A stretch of 62,809 nt of DNA from Actinomycetota bacterium (GCA_020444505.1 JAHLKU010000001.1:1-62809), one strand, 5' to 3'. Counted from the first letter of the stretch, positions 8,826-17,017 are shown. The notes: generated by a model not told the origin, from the letters alone. A program made the numbers and translations.

Positions 8826-9914
8826 GTGGCCGATCTCTCCGCCGTCGAAGCCGCCGTCGGGGCGGTCGTGGACCCCGATCTGCGCCGCTCCCTCGCCGAG
8901 CTGGGGATGCTCGACGAGGTCGTGGAGGCCTCCCGCGGGGTGGTGCAGGTCCGGCTGGCGGTGCCGCTGTCGGGGTGGCTGCAGGAGCCCGGCGCCAGGG
9001 CGATCGCCGACGCCGTGGAGGCGGTCGGCGGGGTGAAGAAGGTGGACATCGACACCACCACGATGGGCGACGACCGGCGCGACGCCATGCTGGCCCGGCT
9101 GGCCGAGGGCAAGCCGGAGCGGCCGGGCGCACCCGGTTCCCGCACCCGGGTGGTCTCGGTGTCGAGCGGCAAGGGCGGCGTCGGCAAGTCTTCGGTCACC
9201 GCCAACACCGCCGTGGCCCTGCATCGCCTCGGGCACGACACCGCCGTCATCGACGCCGATGTGTGGGGCTTCTCGATCCCCCGCATGCTGGGCATCGAGG
9301 AGCCGCCGACGGCCATCGGCGAGATGATCATCGCCCCGGCCGCCCACGGGGTGAGGGCCATGTCGATGGACTACTTCGTGCCCCAGGACCGCGCCGTCGT
9401 GTGGCGGGGCCCCATGCTCCACAAGGCACTGGAGCAGTTCCTGACCGACGTGTACTGGGACGAGCCCGAGTTCCTGCTGGTGGACATGCCCCCGGGCACC
9501 GGGGACGTCGCGATCTCGCTGTCGCAGTTCCTGCCGCACTCCCAGTCGGTGGTCGTGACCACGCCGCAGCCCACCGCCCAGCGGGTCGCCCGTCGCGCCG
9601 CCCTGATGGCCGCCGAGGTGGACCAGGAGGTCATCGGCGTCATCGAGAACATGTCGTGGTTCACCGGGGACGACGGCACCCGCTACCGGATCTTCGGCGA
9701 GGGCGGCGGCGCCGAGCTCGCCGCCGACCTGGGGGTGGACCTGCTGGGGACGGTGCCGCTGCTGCCGGCGATGCGCGAGGGCGCCGACCGGGGCGAGCCG
9801 GTGGTGGTGGCCGCTCCCGGGTCCGAGGCGGCCGCCGTGTTCGACGAGATCGCCCGCAGGATCGTGGACGCCCGGCCCAGGGTGCGGAGCCACCCCGACC
9901 TGGTCATCTCCTGA
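8826..9914 (+). CDS. mrp: Mrp/ApbC-family Fe-S carrier ATPase
   Basis: 362 residues. An N-terminal MIP18/DUF59 domain (about 1-85) precedes a P-loop ATPase with the deviant Walker A SSGKGGVGKSS (113-123). ApbC/Mrp proteins carry Fe-S clusters to apoproteins. The ENMSWF segment near the C-terminus is followed by TGDDG instead of the CxxC found in many Mrp proteins; as I recall, actinobacterial members often lack it, so cluster binding must use other ligands or be absent. The GTG at 8826 has GAAGGAG at good spacing, which favours it over the open-frame start at 8730. It faces the SufR-like gene and is followed by a DUF3107 gene. Confidence 0.9.
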   Translation: MADLSAVEAAVGAVVDPDLRRSLAELGMLDEVVEASRGVVQVRLAVPLSGWLQEPGARAIADAVEAVGGVKKVDIDTTTMGDDRRDAMLARLAEGKPERPGAPGSRTRVVSVSSGKGGVGKSSVTANTAVALHRLGHDTAVIDADVWGFSIPRMLGIEEPPTAIGEMIIAPAAHGVRAMSMDYFVPQDRAVVWRGPMLHKALEQFLTDVYWDEPEFLLVDMPPGTGDVAISLSQFLPHSQSVVVTTPQPTAQRVARRAALMAAEVDQEVIGVIENMSWFTGDDGTRYRIFGEGGGAELAADLGVDLLGTVPLLPAMREGADRGEPVVVAAPGSEAAAVFDEIARRIVDARPRVRSHPDLVIS

Positions 9915-9964
9915 CCGGGCCGGGAGGGGGCTACGATCCGCGTGGAACCGACCGAAGGAGCACC

Positions 9965-10192
9965 GTGCGCGTTCGCATCGGCATGAGCATGGCCCCCAGG
10001 GAGATCGACCTCGACGTCGACGACGCCGAGGCCGTCGCCTCCAGCATCGAAGCCGCCCTCGACGACGGCGCGCCGCTGGTGTGGGTGATCGACGCCAAGG
10101 GCGTCAAGCACGGCCTGATCGTGGACAAGATCGCCTTCGTCGAGGTGGAGGCGGACGCCGACCCGCGGGGCGTGGGCTTCTCCGGCGCCTGA
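9965..10192 (+). CDS. DUF3107 protein
   Basis: A 75-residue protein matching the actinobacterial DUF3107 family: a short acidic alpha/beta protein beginning VRIGMSMAPREI and ending with a strand like KIAFVEVE. Family function is unknown. The GTG at 9965 has GAAGGAG eight bases upstream. It is followed by a strong hairpin and faces the convergent whiB gene. Confidence 0.82.
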   Translation: MRVRIGMSMAPREIDLDVDDAEAVASSIEAALDDGAPLVWVIDAKGVKHGLIVDKIAFVEVEADADPRGVGFSGA

Positions 10193-10212
10193 GGCCGGCC
10201 AGGGAACGAGGA

Positions 10213-10240
10213 AGAGGCTCGCCGCGACGGGCGAGCCTCT
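10213..10240. terminator. Bidirectional hairpin between DUF3107 and whiB
   Basis: A perfect stem, AGAGGCTCGCC paired with GGCGAGCCTCT, of 11 base pairs around a six-base loop (GCGACG). It lies between the stop codons of two convergent genes, the expected place for a shared terminator. There is no long T-run on either side. Confidence 0.75.
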
Positions 10241-10261
10241 CGTCGTGTGCGATCGGGGGCG

Positions 10262-10528
10262 TCAGGAAGCGCGGCGGCGCCGCTCGGCGAGCCAGCGCTT
10301 GCGGAGGCGGCGACGCTCGTCCTCGGCGTACCCGCCCCACACCCCGGCCTCCTGATTGGTCTCCAGCGCGTAGTTGAGGCATTCCTCGCGTACGGAGCAC
10401 TGGAGGCAGATCGCCTTGGCGTCCTCGATCTGGTCGAGCGCCGGGCCGGTGCTCCCGATGGGGAAGAAGAGATTCGGCTCGGAGTCCCGGCACATGGCGA
10501 GTTCACGCCAGTCGGTGATGGTCAGCAT
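10262..10528 (-). CDS. WhiB-family Fe-S transcription factor (WhiB1-like)
   Basis: 88 residues. Cysteines C13, C41, C44 and C50 (C-x27-C-x2-C-x5-C) would hold a 4Fe-4S cluster, followed by GVWGG and a basic tail (RRRLRKRW). Length and the line FFPIGSTGPALDQIEDAK closely resemble mycobacterial WhiB1, an essential NO-responsive regulator that works with the primary sigma factor. It ends at the shared hairpin with DUF3107. Its upstream region has a good promoter and a perfect CRP-type palindrome. Confidence 0.93.
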   Translation of the reverse strand: MLTITDWRELAMCRDSEPNLFFPIGSTGPALDQIEDAKAICLQCSVREECLNYALETNQEAGVWGGYAEDERRRLRKRWLAERRRRAS

Positions 10529-10567
10529 GTTGGTCTTCGTTCTTCGTCAGATCGTGTTCAACGGGAA

Positions 10568-10583
10568 TGTGATTTCATTCACA
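10568..10583. promoter_or_regulatory. CRP-like palindrome upstream of whiB
   Basis: TGTGA-TTTCAT-TCACA, an exact match to the CRP/FNR-family TGTGA-N6-TCACA consensus. It lies about 40-55 bases before the whiB ATG and slightly downstream of the predicted transcription start of the promoter at 10598-10626. Bound there it would act as a roadblock, or it may serve another start site. Confidence 0.6.
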
Positions 10584-10597
10584 AGCCACGGTGAGCC

Positions 10598-10626
10598 AAG
10601 ATAGGCGCGCCCGGGTGCCCGGTCAA
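10598..10626 (-). promoter_or_regulatory. whiB promoter
   Basis: On the minus strand TTGACC, 17 bases, TATCTT: a strong match to the primary sigma-factor consensus. It predicts a start of transcription near 10591 and a leader of about 60 bases before the whiB ATG. Confidence 0.7.
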
Positions 10627-10727
10627 GGGGTTTTTCGACGGGCTGACGCTTCGCGTGCTGCGGGGCATCCCGCCGGGCTTCCCCTGCTGGGTACGCTCAC
10701 CCCGACGTCGACGCGAGAGAGATCCCC

Positions 10728-11189
10728 ATGGCGATCAAAGCCGAGCTTGCTGCCGAACTGAAGGACGCGCTGCGGTCGGGCGACAAGCCCCGTGCCGCAG
10801 TGATCCGACAGGTGGAGACCGAGGTCAGCCGCGCCCGTAGCGAGCCGGGGTTCACGGGCGACGTGGACGACGCCCTCTACGTGCAGGTGATCGGCTCGTA
10901 CACCAAGAAGATGGCCAAGGCCCGCGAGGAGTACCTCGGCTACGGCGAGCAGGGCGCGTCGCGCGCCGAGGCGCTCGCCTACGAGATCGAGTACCTGAGC
11001 CGGTGGCTGCCCACGGCGCTCGGTGAGGACGAGACCAGGGCGCTCGTGGAGGCGGCCGTCGCCGAACTGGGGGTGGACGACCCCAAGATGGCGGGCAGGG
11101 TGGTGGGCCACGTCATGAAGTCGGGCACCGAGGGGCTCGACGGTGCCCTGGTCAACAGGATCGTCCGGGAGGTGCTGGGGGCGGAGTGA
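10728..11189 (+). CDS. GatB/YqeY domain protein
   Basis: 153 residues of the YqeY family, the tRNA-interacting tail domain that is fused to GatB in the amidotransferase; the stand-alone form has no proven role. The sequence is the usual helical arrangement, from IKAELAAELKDALRSGDK at the start to KSGTEGLDGALVNRIVREVL at the end. The ATG at 10728 is preceded by GAGAGAT. TACGCT (-10 type) lies at 10692-10697. Its stop overlaps the GTG of the ligase gene (GTGA), so both are translated together. Confidence 0.88.
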   Translation: MAIKAELAAELKDALRSGDKPRAAVIRQVETEVSRARSEPGFTGDVDDALYVQVIGSYTKKMAKAREEYLGYGEQGASRAEALAYEIEYLSRWLPTALGEDETRALVEAAVAELGVDDPKMAGRVVGHVMKSGTEGLDGALVNRIVREVLGAE

Positions 11190-12127
11190 CGCTCCCGGCC
11201 TACCGGCCGATGCTGGCGGTGCCCGCCGCGGCACCGTTCTCCGACGACGCCTGGCTGTTCGAGCCGAAGTGGGACGGCGTGCGGGCCCTCGCCGCCTGGG
11301 ACGGCACTGCTCTCCGGCTCTTCGGCCGCCGGGGTGACGACGTCACTGCTCGGTACCCGGAGTTGCAGGGTCTCACCGTTCCGGTGCCGGCCGTGCTCGA
11401 TGGCGAGATCATCGCCCTCGGCGCCGACGGCCTGCCATCGTTCGAGGCCCTGCAGCGGCGCATGCACCGCGACGCCCCGGGCGACGAGGTGGCCCGGACA
11501 CCGGTGACGTTCGTCGCCTTCGACCTCCTGCACTCCGGGGAGCCGCTGACGGCCCTGCCCCTGGAGGAGCGCCGCGGCCGGCTCGGGGCGCTGACGCTGC
11601 CGGCCGGGTACGTGGTGTCCGAGTCGGTGCGGGGGGAGGGCGAGGCCCTGTGGGCCGCCGTGGCGGACCGTGACCTGGAGGGCATCGTCGCCAAGCGCCT
11701 GGCGTCGCCCTACCGCCAGGGGGAGCGCTCGCCCGAGTGGAGGAAGGTGGCCAATGTGGCGTTCGCCAAGGCCGTGGTCGGCGGGTTCACGCCCGGCGAG
11801 GGCGGCCGCCGGGGGACCTTCGGAGCGCTGCTGCTGGGCCAGTGGGACGGCCCTGCGCTGCGGTTCGTGGGGGCGGTGGGCACCGGGTTCTCCGACTTCG
11901 ACCTGCGGGAGATCCGCCGGGCGCTGGACACCGCCGTCTCGGGCACGTGCCCGTTCCACGACGACCCCGCCCCGGGGGAGGGTGCGGCCTGGGTGCACCC
12001 GGCATTGGTGGCGTCGGTGGGGTATCGCAACTGGACGCAGGCGGGACGGCTCCGGCATCCGCGCTTCCGGGGGTTCACCGGCGACCCGGTCGAGGCGATC
12101 ACCTGGTCGGAGGAGGGGCCGGGTTGA
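11186..12127 (+). CDS. ATP-dependent DNA ligase (LigC/LigD ligase-domain type)
   Basis: 313 residues. The adenylation domain has the nucleotidyl lysine K28 in EPKWDGVR, then LDGEIIAL, FDLL, EGIVAK and WRKV motifs, followed by an OB-fold domain from about 200. It seals DNA nicks using ATP. No polymerase or nuclease domain is fused, so it resembles the ligase core of LigD or the stand-alone LigC. A ku gene lies 8 kb away (19847), consistent with a split non-homologous end-joining set. Start GTG at 11186, overlapping the yqeY stop by four bases. Confidence 0.9.
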   Translation: MTLPAYRPMLAVPAAAPFSDDAWLFEPKWDGVRALAAWDGTALRLFGRRGDDVTARYPELQGLTVPVPAVLDGEIIALGADGLPSFEALQRRMHRDAPGDEVARTPVTFVAFDLLHSGEPLTALPLEERRGRLGALTLPAGYVVSESVRGEGEALWAAVADRDLEGIVAKRLASPYRQGERSPEWRKVANVAFAKAVVGGFTPGEGGRRGTFGALLLGQWDGPALRFVGAVGTGFSDFDLREIRRALDTAVSGTCPFHDDPAPGEGAAWVHPALVASVGYRNWTQAGRLRHPRFRGFTGDPVEAITWSEEGPG

Positions 12128-12130
12128 CCG

Positions 12131-12487
12131 TCAGCCCAACCTGCGCAGCCGGGCTGCGACGAGGCGCTGGACCAGCGCGCGGGGGAGTGGCTCGTCGACG
12201 GCGAAACGCAGCGCGCCCTTCGACGTGACGTAGCCGCCCAGGTCGTCCGCCAGTTCCTCGACGACCGCACCACTGTGCGGGAAGTACGAGAGATGGGCCT
12301 TGAAGGCGGCGAACCCGGCGATGGGAACGCCGTCCACCCTGAAGGCCGGCACACCGTACGACAGGCCTTCCTCGGCGTCGGGCAGCACTTCGCGAAGGGT
12401 GCTCCGCAGCGCCTCCAGGGTGCTGCGCTTGGGCTCGTCCAGTCCGGCCAGGTAGGCGTCGATCTCGTGTGCGGGCACGGGCGCCAC
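12131..12487 (-). CDS. DUF1801 (YdhG-like) protein
   Basis: 118 residues with the DUF1801 pattern: an N-terminal helix (IDAYLAGLDEPKRSTLEALR), then YGVPAFRVDG, AAFKAHLSYFPHSG and a C-terminal helical part. These small proteins resemble YdhG and the iron-chaperone frataxin-like fold; function is not established. Start is GTG at 12487 (or the in-frame GTG four codons later); no clear ribosome site. Its stop lies three bases from the end of the convergent ligase gene. Confidence 0.75.
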   Translation of the reverse strand: MAPVPAHEIDAYLAGLDEPKRSTLEALRSTLREVLPDAEEGLSYGVPAFRVDGVPIAGFAAFKAHLSYFPHSGAVVEELADDLGGYVTSKGALRFAVDEPLPRALVQRLVAARLRRLG

Positions 12488-12520
12488 GCTAGCCGGGGGA
12501 CACGTGCGGTCCGGGACGGC

Positions 12521-13456
12521 TCACCCGCCCCGATACCAGTCCACCGCGGCCTGCACCGCCTCGTCCAGCGGCGTGGTCTCGAGCGGGCCGAACGCCGTCT
12601 GGAAGGCGGTGTCGTCGGCGACGAACGGCTCGGTCCACTGGTACATGACGCCGAGCATCTCCCTGGACGGCTTGTGGAAGGGGGCGGCGATGCGCAGCAT
12701 CGCCGTGGGCAGCAGGCCGGTCCCGACCGGTTCGGGGAGTGCCCGGTTCACCGCGTCGAGGAACTCCCTGCCGGTGACCGGTTCACCGTGGGGGAGCACC
12801 CACACCTCGCCGTACGCCTCCGGCGAGGTGCACAACCGCGCGTAGGCCCGCGCCACGTCGGGCAGGTACGCCACCGAGTGAGGGGCGTCGAGGCCGCCCA
12901 CCCACTTGGCCCCCTTGCCGGCGGCGGCGGGGGCGATGGCGAGGGCGGTGATGGCGCCGTTGTCGGCGCGGGGGCCGAAGTAGTCCGAGGCCCTCCCGAT
13001 CGCCACCCGCAGCCTGCCCGAGCGATGGGCGTCGAGCAGCATGCGGGTGAGGTCTCGGCGGAGCAGGCCCTTGCGGTCGGTGGCGCGCTCCGGGGTGCGC
13101 TCGGTGATCGGGCCCTCGCCCCGGCCGTAGGCGTACAGGTTGTCGACCATCACCAACCTGGCACCGGCATCGGCAGCGGCGTCGATCACGCGGCCGAGCA
13201 TCGCCGGGAACTCCTGAGGCCAACGGTGGTAGGGGGGCTGGGCGGCCATCACCACCACCGACGCGCCGTCCACCGCCGCGGCGGCCCCTTCGGGCGTGGT
13301 GATGTCGGCGGCGAGGCGCTCGATGCCTGCCGGCAGGTCGGCGTCGCCCCTGCGGCTGACGGCGCGCACCCGGTGGCCGTCGTCGGCGAGGGCGCGGGCG
13401 ATGGCGTTGCCGGCGCCGCCGGTGGCGCCGAGGACGGTGTGGAGATCGTGCTGCAT
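12521..13456 (-). CDS. NAD(P)-binding NmrA/epimerase-like oxidoreductase
   Basis: 311 residues from the ATG at 13456, chosen because AGGGGGAA precedes it; the open frame continues 13 codons upstream. The N-terminal GATGGAGNAIARAL is a GxxGxxG dinucleotide site, and the body is an atypical SDR with VDNLYAYG where the catalytic YxxxK would fall. Substrate unknown. The adjacent TetR gene is divergent, and the promoter of this gene contains a 15-base palindrome between the -35 and -10 boxes, so it is almost certainly the TetR target. Confidence 0.82.
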   Translation of the reverse strand: MQHDLHTVLGATGGAGNAIARALADDGHRVRAVSRRGDADLPAGIERLAADITTPEGAAAAVDGASVVVMAAQPPYHRWPQEFPAMLGRVIDAAADAGARLVMVDNLYAYGRGEGPITERTPERATDRKGLLRRDLTRMLLDAHRSGRLRVAIGRASDYFGPRADNGAITALAIAPAAAGKGAKWVGGLDAPHSVAYLPDVARAYARLCTSPEAYGEVWVLPHGEPVTGREFLDAVNRALPEPVGTGLLPTAMLRIAAPFHKPSREMLGVMYQWTEPFVADDTAFQTAFGPLETTPLDEAVQAAVDWYRGG

Positions 13457-13493
13457 GCGGGGTTCCCCCTGGGATGGACGGGCGATGCCCGCC

Positions 13494-13523
13494 ACCCTAG
13501 GTGAACACTGTTCACGTTGTCAA
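13494..13523 (-). promoter_or_regulatory. Promoter of the NmrA-like gene
   Basis: On the minus strand a perfect -35 box TTGACA, an 18-base spacer and TAGGGT as the -10 box. The spacer holds the palindromic operator. The predicted transcript starts about 30 bases before the ATG. Confidence 0.75.
13501..13515. promoter_or_regulatory. TetR operator
   Basis: GTGAAC-ACT-GTTCAC, a perfect palindrome with six-base half-sites and a three-base centre, inside the promoter spacer of the NmrA-like gene and 49 bases upstream of the tetR start. Binding would block RNA polymerase and probably the regulator's own transcription. Confidence 0.75.
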
Positions 13524-13564
13524 TACCGTTTGCAATCGGCGCACGGTTCCGGCAGAGTGGCGGC

Positions 13565-14248
13565 ATGAGCGCCACCCGACGCGAACGGCAGCGTGCCGCC
13601 ACGATCGACGAGATCAAGGAGGCGGCCGTCGCCCTGATCGCCTCGGAGGGGCCGGCGGGGCTCTCCATCCGCGGCGTCGCCCGTGCCATCGGGATGAGCC
13701 CCGCCGGGCTCTACCGCTACTTCGACGGCCTCGACGACCTGCTCACGGCACTGATCGCCGATGCCTACGGCGCCCTCGCCGACCACGTCGCCGCCGCGTC
13801 GGGCGAGGGGGCGCCGCGCGACCGCCTGGGTGCCGCCATGCTGGCCTACCGCGAGTGGTGCCTCGGCAACCGCGACCGGTTCCTGCTCATCTACGGCACC
13901 CCGATCCCCGGGTACGCGGCCCCCGAGGGCGGGCCCACCGAGCAGGCGAGCCGCCGCATCGGCGAGGTGTTCTTCGGCATCGTCATGGAGGCGTGGCGGC
14001 GCGGCGAATTGGCCGTCCCCTCCGCGACCCGGCCGCCCGACGCCCTCGAACGGGAGCACGCCTCCCGGATGGCGCCGGGCTTCCCGCCGGAGTTGCTGGG
14101 CACGTTCCTCAGCACCTGGGCGCACTTCCACGGCCTGGTGACCCTGGAGGTGCTCAACCAGTTGTGCTGGGTGTACCCCGACGCCGGGGCGTTCTACCGG
14201 GGCGAGGTGGAGCGGATCCTGGACCGCTCGTTCGGCGGGCAGGGGTGA
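13565..14248 (+). CDS. TetR/AcrR family regulator
   Basis: 227 residues. The N-terminal HTH (about 10-60) contains LSIRGVARAIGMSPAGLYRYF, the usual TetR recognition helix region; the C-terminal ligand domain resembles the TetR_C_13/WHG type (YREWCLGNRDRFLLIYGTP). The ATG at 13565 is preferred to the open-frame start at 13517 because the latter would overlap the operator region. Likely represses the divergent NmrA-like oxidoreductase and itself; the inducer is unknown. Confidence 0.9.
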   Translation: MSATRRERQRAATIDEIKEAAVALIASEGPAGLSIRGVARAIGMSPAGLYRYFDGLDDLLTALIADAYGALADHVAAASGEGAPRDRLGAAMLAYREWCLGNRDRFLLIYGTPIPGYAAPEGGPTEQASRRIGEVFFGIVMEAWRRGELAVPSATRPPDALEREHASRMAPGFPPELLGTFLSTWAHFHGLVTLEVLNQLCWVYPDAGAFYRGEVERILDRSFGGQG

Positions 14249-14259
14249 CGGCGCGGCCG

Positions 14260-14265
14260 TAGGAT
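14260..14265 (+). promoter_or_regulatory. -10 element, leaderless start of the PatB-like gene
   Basis: TAGGAT followed seven bases later by the ATG, with no ribosome-binding site: the spacing expected when transcription begins at the start codon. Confidence 0.55.
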
Positions 14266-14272
14266 CGCCGCC

Positions 14273-15442
14273 ATGACGGTCCACCCGCCCGGCGAGCACC
14301 TCACCGGAGCCGCCCGCGCCGCCGACCCGGCCGCCCTGGAGCGCTTCTTCGGCGCCCCCGACGGCGTCCTGCCGCTGTGGATCGCCGAGCCGTACGTGCC
14401 GCTCGCCCCCGGCGTGGTGGCGGCGCTGCAGGAGCGCGCCGCCACCGGGTGGTACGGGTACGAGGTGCGGCCGCCGTCCGCCGCCGGGGCGTTCTGGGAC
14501 TGGGCGCGGCGCCGCCACGGCTGGGGGCCCGGGGGGCTGCAGACCACGGTCAGCCCCAGCGTGGGCACCAGCATCGGCGTGCTCATCGACCGTCTCACCG
14601 ATCCCGGCGACGGCGTGATCCTGCAGCCCCCGGTGTTCACCGACTTCAAGCCGCTGGTGAAGGCCGCCGGGCGGGAGGTGGTGCGCAACCCGCTGGTGCG
14701 CGAGGGCGGCCGGTACCGGATGGACCTCGGCGGCCTCGCCGCGGCGGCGGCCGGTGCCCGCACCCGCATGCTGATCCTGTGCAATCCCCACAACCCGGTG
14801 GGCAGGGTGTGGTCGGAGGCCGAACTGCGCGCCGCAGCGGAGGTGTGCGCCGAGCACGACGTCATGGTGCTCGCCGACGAGGTCCACGGCGACCTGGCGC
14901 TGCCGCCCCATCGCTGCACCCCGTTCGCCCGGGCTGCCGCCGGCACCGGGGCGCGGTGGGCGGCGGTCTGGGGGCCGATCAAGACGTTCGGGCTGGCCGG
15001 GGTGTGCGACACGCTCCTCATCACCGACGACGACGCGCTGACGGCGACGTTCCGGGAGGCGAGCGGCCGCTTCCACCTCACCCGCACCAACGTGTTCGGC
15101 GTCGCCGCCCTCGAGGCCGGCTACCGCACCGGCGGGCCCTGGCTCGACGGGCTGCTGGACCTGGTGACGGCCAATGCGGCGCTGCTGCGCGACGGCCTGC
15201 CCGATGGCATCGGCCTGGTCGAGCCCGAGGGCACCTACCTGGCCTGGCTCGACTTCCGCGACCTGGGCATGGACGTGCCCGGGCTCGCCTCCTGGCTCGG
15301 GGGTGCCGCCCGCCTGGCGCTCAGCCCCGGCCACTGGTTCGGCCGCGAGGGCGCCGGGTTCGCCAGGATGACGATCGCCGCTCCCACCGACCGCATCGAG
15401 GAGGCGGTCACCCGGCTCCGGACGGCGGTCGGCGCACGCTGA
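14273..15442 (+). CDS. MalY/PatB-family PLP C-S lyase/aminotransferase
   Basis: 389 residues, fold-type I PLP enzyme. NPHNPVGR (171-178), DEVH (202-205) and the Schiff-base lysine K237 in GPIKTFGLAG are the family signatures. PatB/MalY members act as cystathionine beta-lyases (cysteine or cystathionine to pyruvate, ammonia and a thiol) or as broad aminotransferases. The N-terminal LWIAEPYVPLAP matches the LWVADMDFP region of the family, with changes. The start is an ATG with a -10 box seven bases upstream, so translation is probably leaderless. No metabolic partner is adjacent. Confidence 0.85.
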   Translation: MTVHPPGEHLTGAARAADPAALERFFGAPDGVLPLWIAEPYVPLAPGVVAALQERAATGWYGYEVRPPSAAGAFWDWARRRHGWGPGGLQTTVSPSVGTSIGVLIDRLTDPGDGVILQPPVFTDFKPLVKAAGREVVRNPLVREGGRYRMDLGGLAAAAAGARTRMLILCNPHNPVGRVWSEAELRAAAEVCAEHDVMVLADEVHGDLALPPHRCTPFARAAAGTGARWAAVWGPIKTFGLAGVCDTLLITDDDALTATFREASGRFHLTRTNVFGVAALEAGYRTGGPWLDGLLDLVTANAALLRDGLPDGIGLVEPEGTYLAWLDFRDLGMDVPGLASWLGGAARLALSPGHWFGREGAGFARMTIAAPTDRIEEAVTRLRTAVGAR

Positions 15443-15463
15443 GCGATCGCCGGGCCGCGCCGC

Positions 15464-17017
15464 CTACGGCGCCGGGGCGAGGCACACGCCGAAGACGGCG
15501 ACGGTGGATGCCGGTCCGGCATCCCCGAGATCCGGGTTCCGGGCCCAGACACCCCAGATGCCCTCCAGGAAGCCGGACGCCTCGTAGACGATGTCCAGGC
15601 TGGACGACCCGCCGCCCACCCGGAAGCTGCCGGCGGGGCACGACGGGGCGGGCACGAAGTCGACCGAGCCGTCGGCGACGGAGACGGTGCGCTGCACGAT
15701 CTCGGTCGAGAACCCCTCGCCGTGGATGCACAGCACCGACGCCCGGAGGCTCTTCGGCCCGCCGACGCCCAGTTCGTCGAACGCCAGCACCGACCAGCCG
15801 TCGTCGGTCGGGATGCTGGCGAGGACGTTGAGGCCGGCATCGGCATGCCATCCGCCGGCGGTCCGGGTGGTCCCGGCCGGGCACGACACGCGCACCGTGC
15901 CGGCGCCCGCTTCGCTCACCTCGATCGACTCGTTCGTCATCGTCACGTGGATGCCCTCCATGCAGAGGACGTGCGACGCGACGGACACCGAGCGCGACCC
16001 GGGCGCCTGCACCGAGGCCACCCACTGCGTCGGTGACGGCGGTGCGTTGGCGGTGATCCACCCGCGCTCGGGTGCTCCCACCGCCTCGCTGGAGCCGAAC
16101 CCGCCGCCCAGGGCCTGGGACCCCGACGGGCAGTTCGCCCACGACCGGGCTGGCGTGTCGTCGCCGGGATCCGACGTCTCGGCGGTGCCGTCCACGAAGA
16201 AGGGGTCGGCGGCGCACTCGGGAGCGGCCCACTCGCCGCCGCCGGCGCTGCCGAGATGGGTGCCGTCGGGCGCCAGGCCGGTCACCAGCACGGTGAACAC
16301 CGCGTCGCACGGCACGGTGAGGTCGTAGGAGTCCCGGTTGCCCTGGATGACCTCGTCGTCGAACCCGGACGTGCCGGCGGAGGGGTTGCGCCATTCCCAG
16401 TGGACCCGGTACTGCATCTGCCCCACGCCGTGCGCCCAGGCGACGGTGCTGAGGCCGTCGGCGGTGTGGCCGACGAAGTGCACGTCGTCGGGACCGCGGG
16501 CCTCGGGAGGGCAGGCGGACGTCTCCACGGACGAGGAGCCGAACGCCACCACGGCACCGCCGGCATCGACGGCCTGCAGGTCGAAGGAGGCCGCCGTGCC
16601 GCACCCCGCCGGCGTCGCCCACGACGTCGCGCCGGCCGGCAGCGACCCCGACACGGGGCCGGCCGGGGTGGTGAACGTGTACGTGTAGGCGGACTCGCCG
16701 TCCACGTCGCCCCAGGTGAAGAGGATGCCGTCGTCGGTGAGCGTGGCGATCAGCCCAGCGATCGCCGCGGGGGAACCCGCCGGGGGAGAGGTCGTCGTGG
16801 TGGACGACGTCGTCGCGGCACCGGTGGTGGCCGTCGATGCGGGAGCACCGCCCGTGGTGGTGGTGGAGGAGGCACCGGGTGCGGCGGTTCCGTCCTCTCC
16901 GCCGGAGAAGGCCCAGATCCCCAGCGCGATGGCGAGTACGGCGACGGCGCCCAGGCCGACGGCCCACCACGGAACGGGGCGACGGGGTGCGGACGGGGGT
17001 GCGGGCTGGTCGGTCAC
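15464..17017 (-). CDS. Membrane-anchored extracellular protein with three Cys-bracketed repeats
   Basis: 517 residues, function unknown. A proline-rich cytoplasmic tail precedes one membrane helix (18-38), a Ser/Thr/Ala linker (48-80), two beta-rich domains of fibronectin type (about 84-170 and 171-270), then three copies of a module of about 52-57 residues: C296-C352, C379-C430 and C460-C512. Each opens CPxG, carries a glycine-rich turn (GGGF, GGW, GGGS) and closes in a hydrophobic strand with VLC or GVC, so one disulphide per module is likely. Probably exposed on the cell surface. The gap to the Rrf2 gene is 87 bases. Confidence 0.75.
   Translation of the reverse strand: MTDQPAPPSAPRRPVPWWAVGLGAVAVLAIALGIWAFSGGEDGTAAPGASSTTTTGGAPASTATTGAATTSSTTTTSPPAGSPAAIAGLIATLTDDGILFTWGDVDGESAYTYTFTTPAGPVSGSLPAGATSWATPAGCGTAASFDLQAVDAGGAVVAFGSSSVETSACPPEARGPDDVHFVGHTADGLSTVAWAHGVGQMQYRVHWEWRNPSAGTSGFDDEVIQGNRDSYDLTVPCDAVFTVLVTGLAPDGTHLGSAGGGEWAAPECAADPFFVDGTAETSDPGDDTPARSWANCPSGSQALGGGFGSSEAVGAPERGWITANAPPSPTQWVASVQAPGSRSVSVASHVLCMEGIHVTMTNESIEVSEAGAGTVRVSCPAGTTRTAGGWHADAGLNVLASIPTDDGWSVLAFDELGVGGPKSLRASVLCIHGEGFSTEIVQRTVSVADGSVDFVPAPSCPAGSFRVGGGSSSLDIVYEASGFLEGIWGVWARNPDLGDAGPASTVAVFGVCLAPAP

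Noticed and set aside
8826-9914. Mrp lacking CxxC as a broken gene
   Set aside because: The full length is intact and, as far as I recall, actinobacterial Mrp proteins usually lack this CxxC, so it is not evidence of decay.
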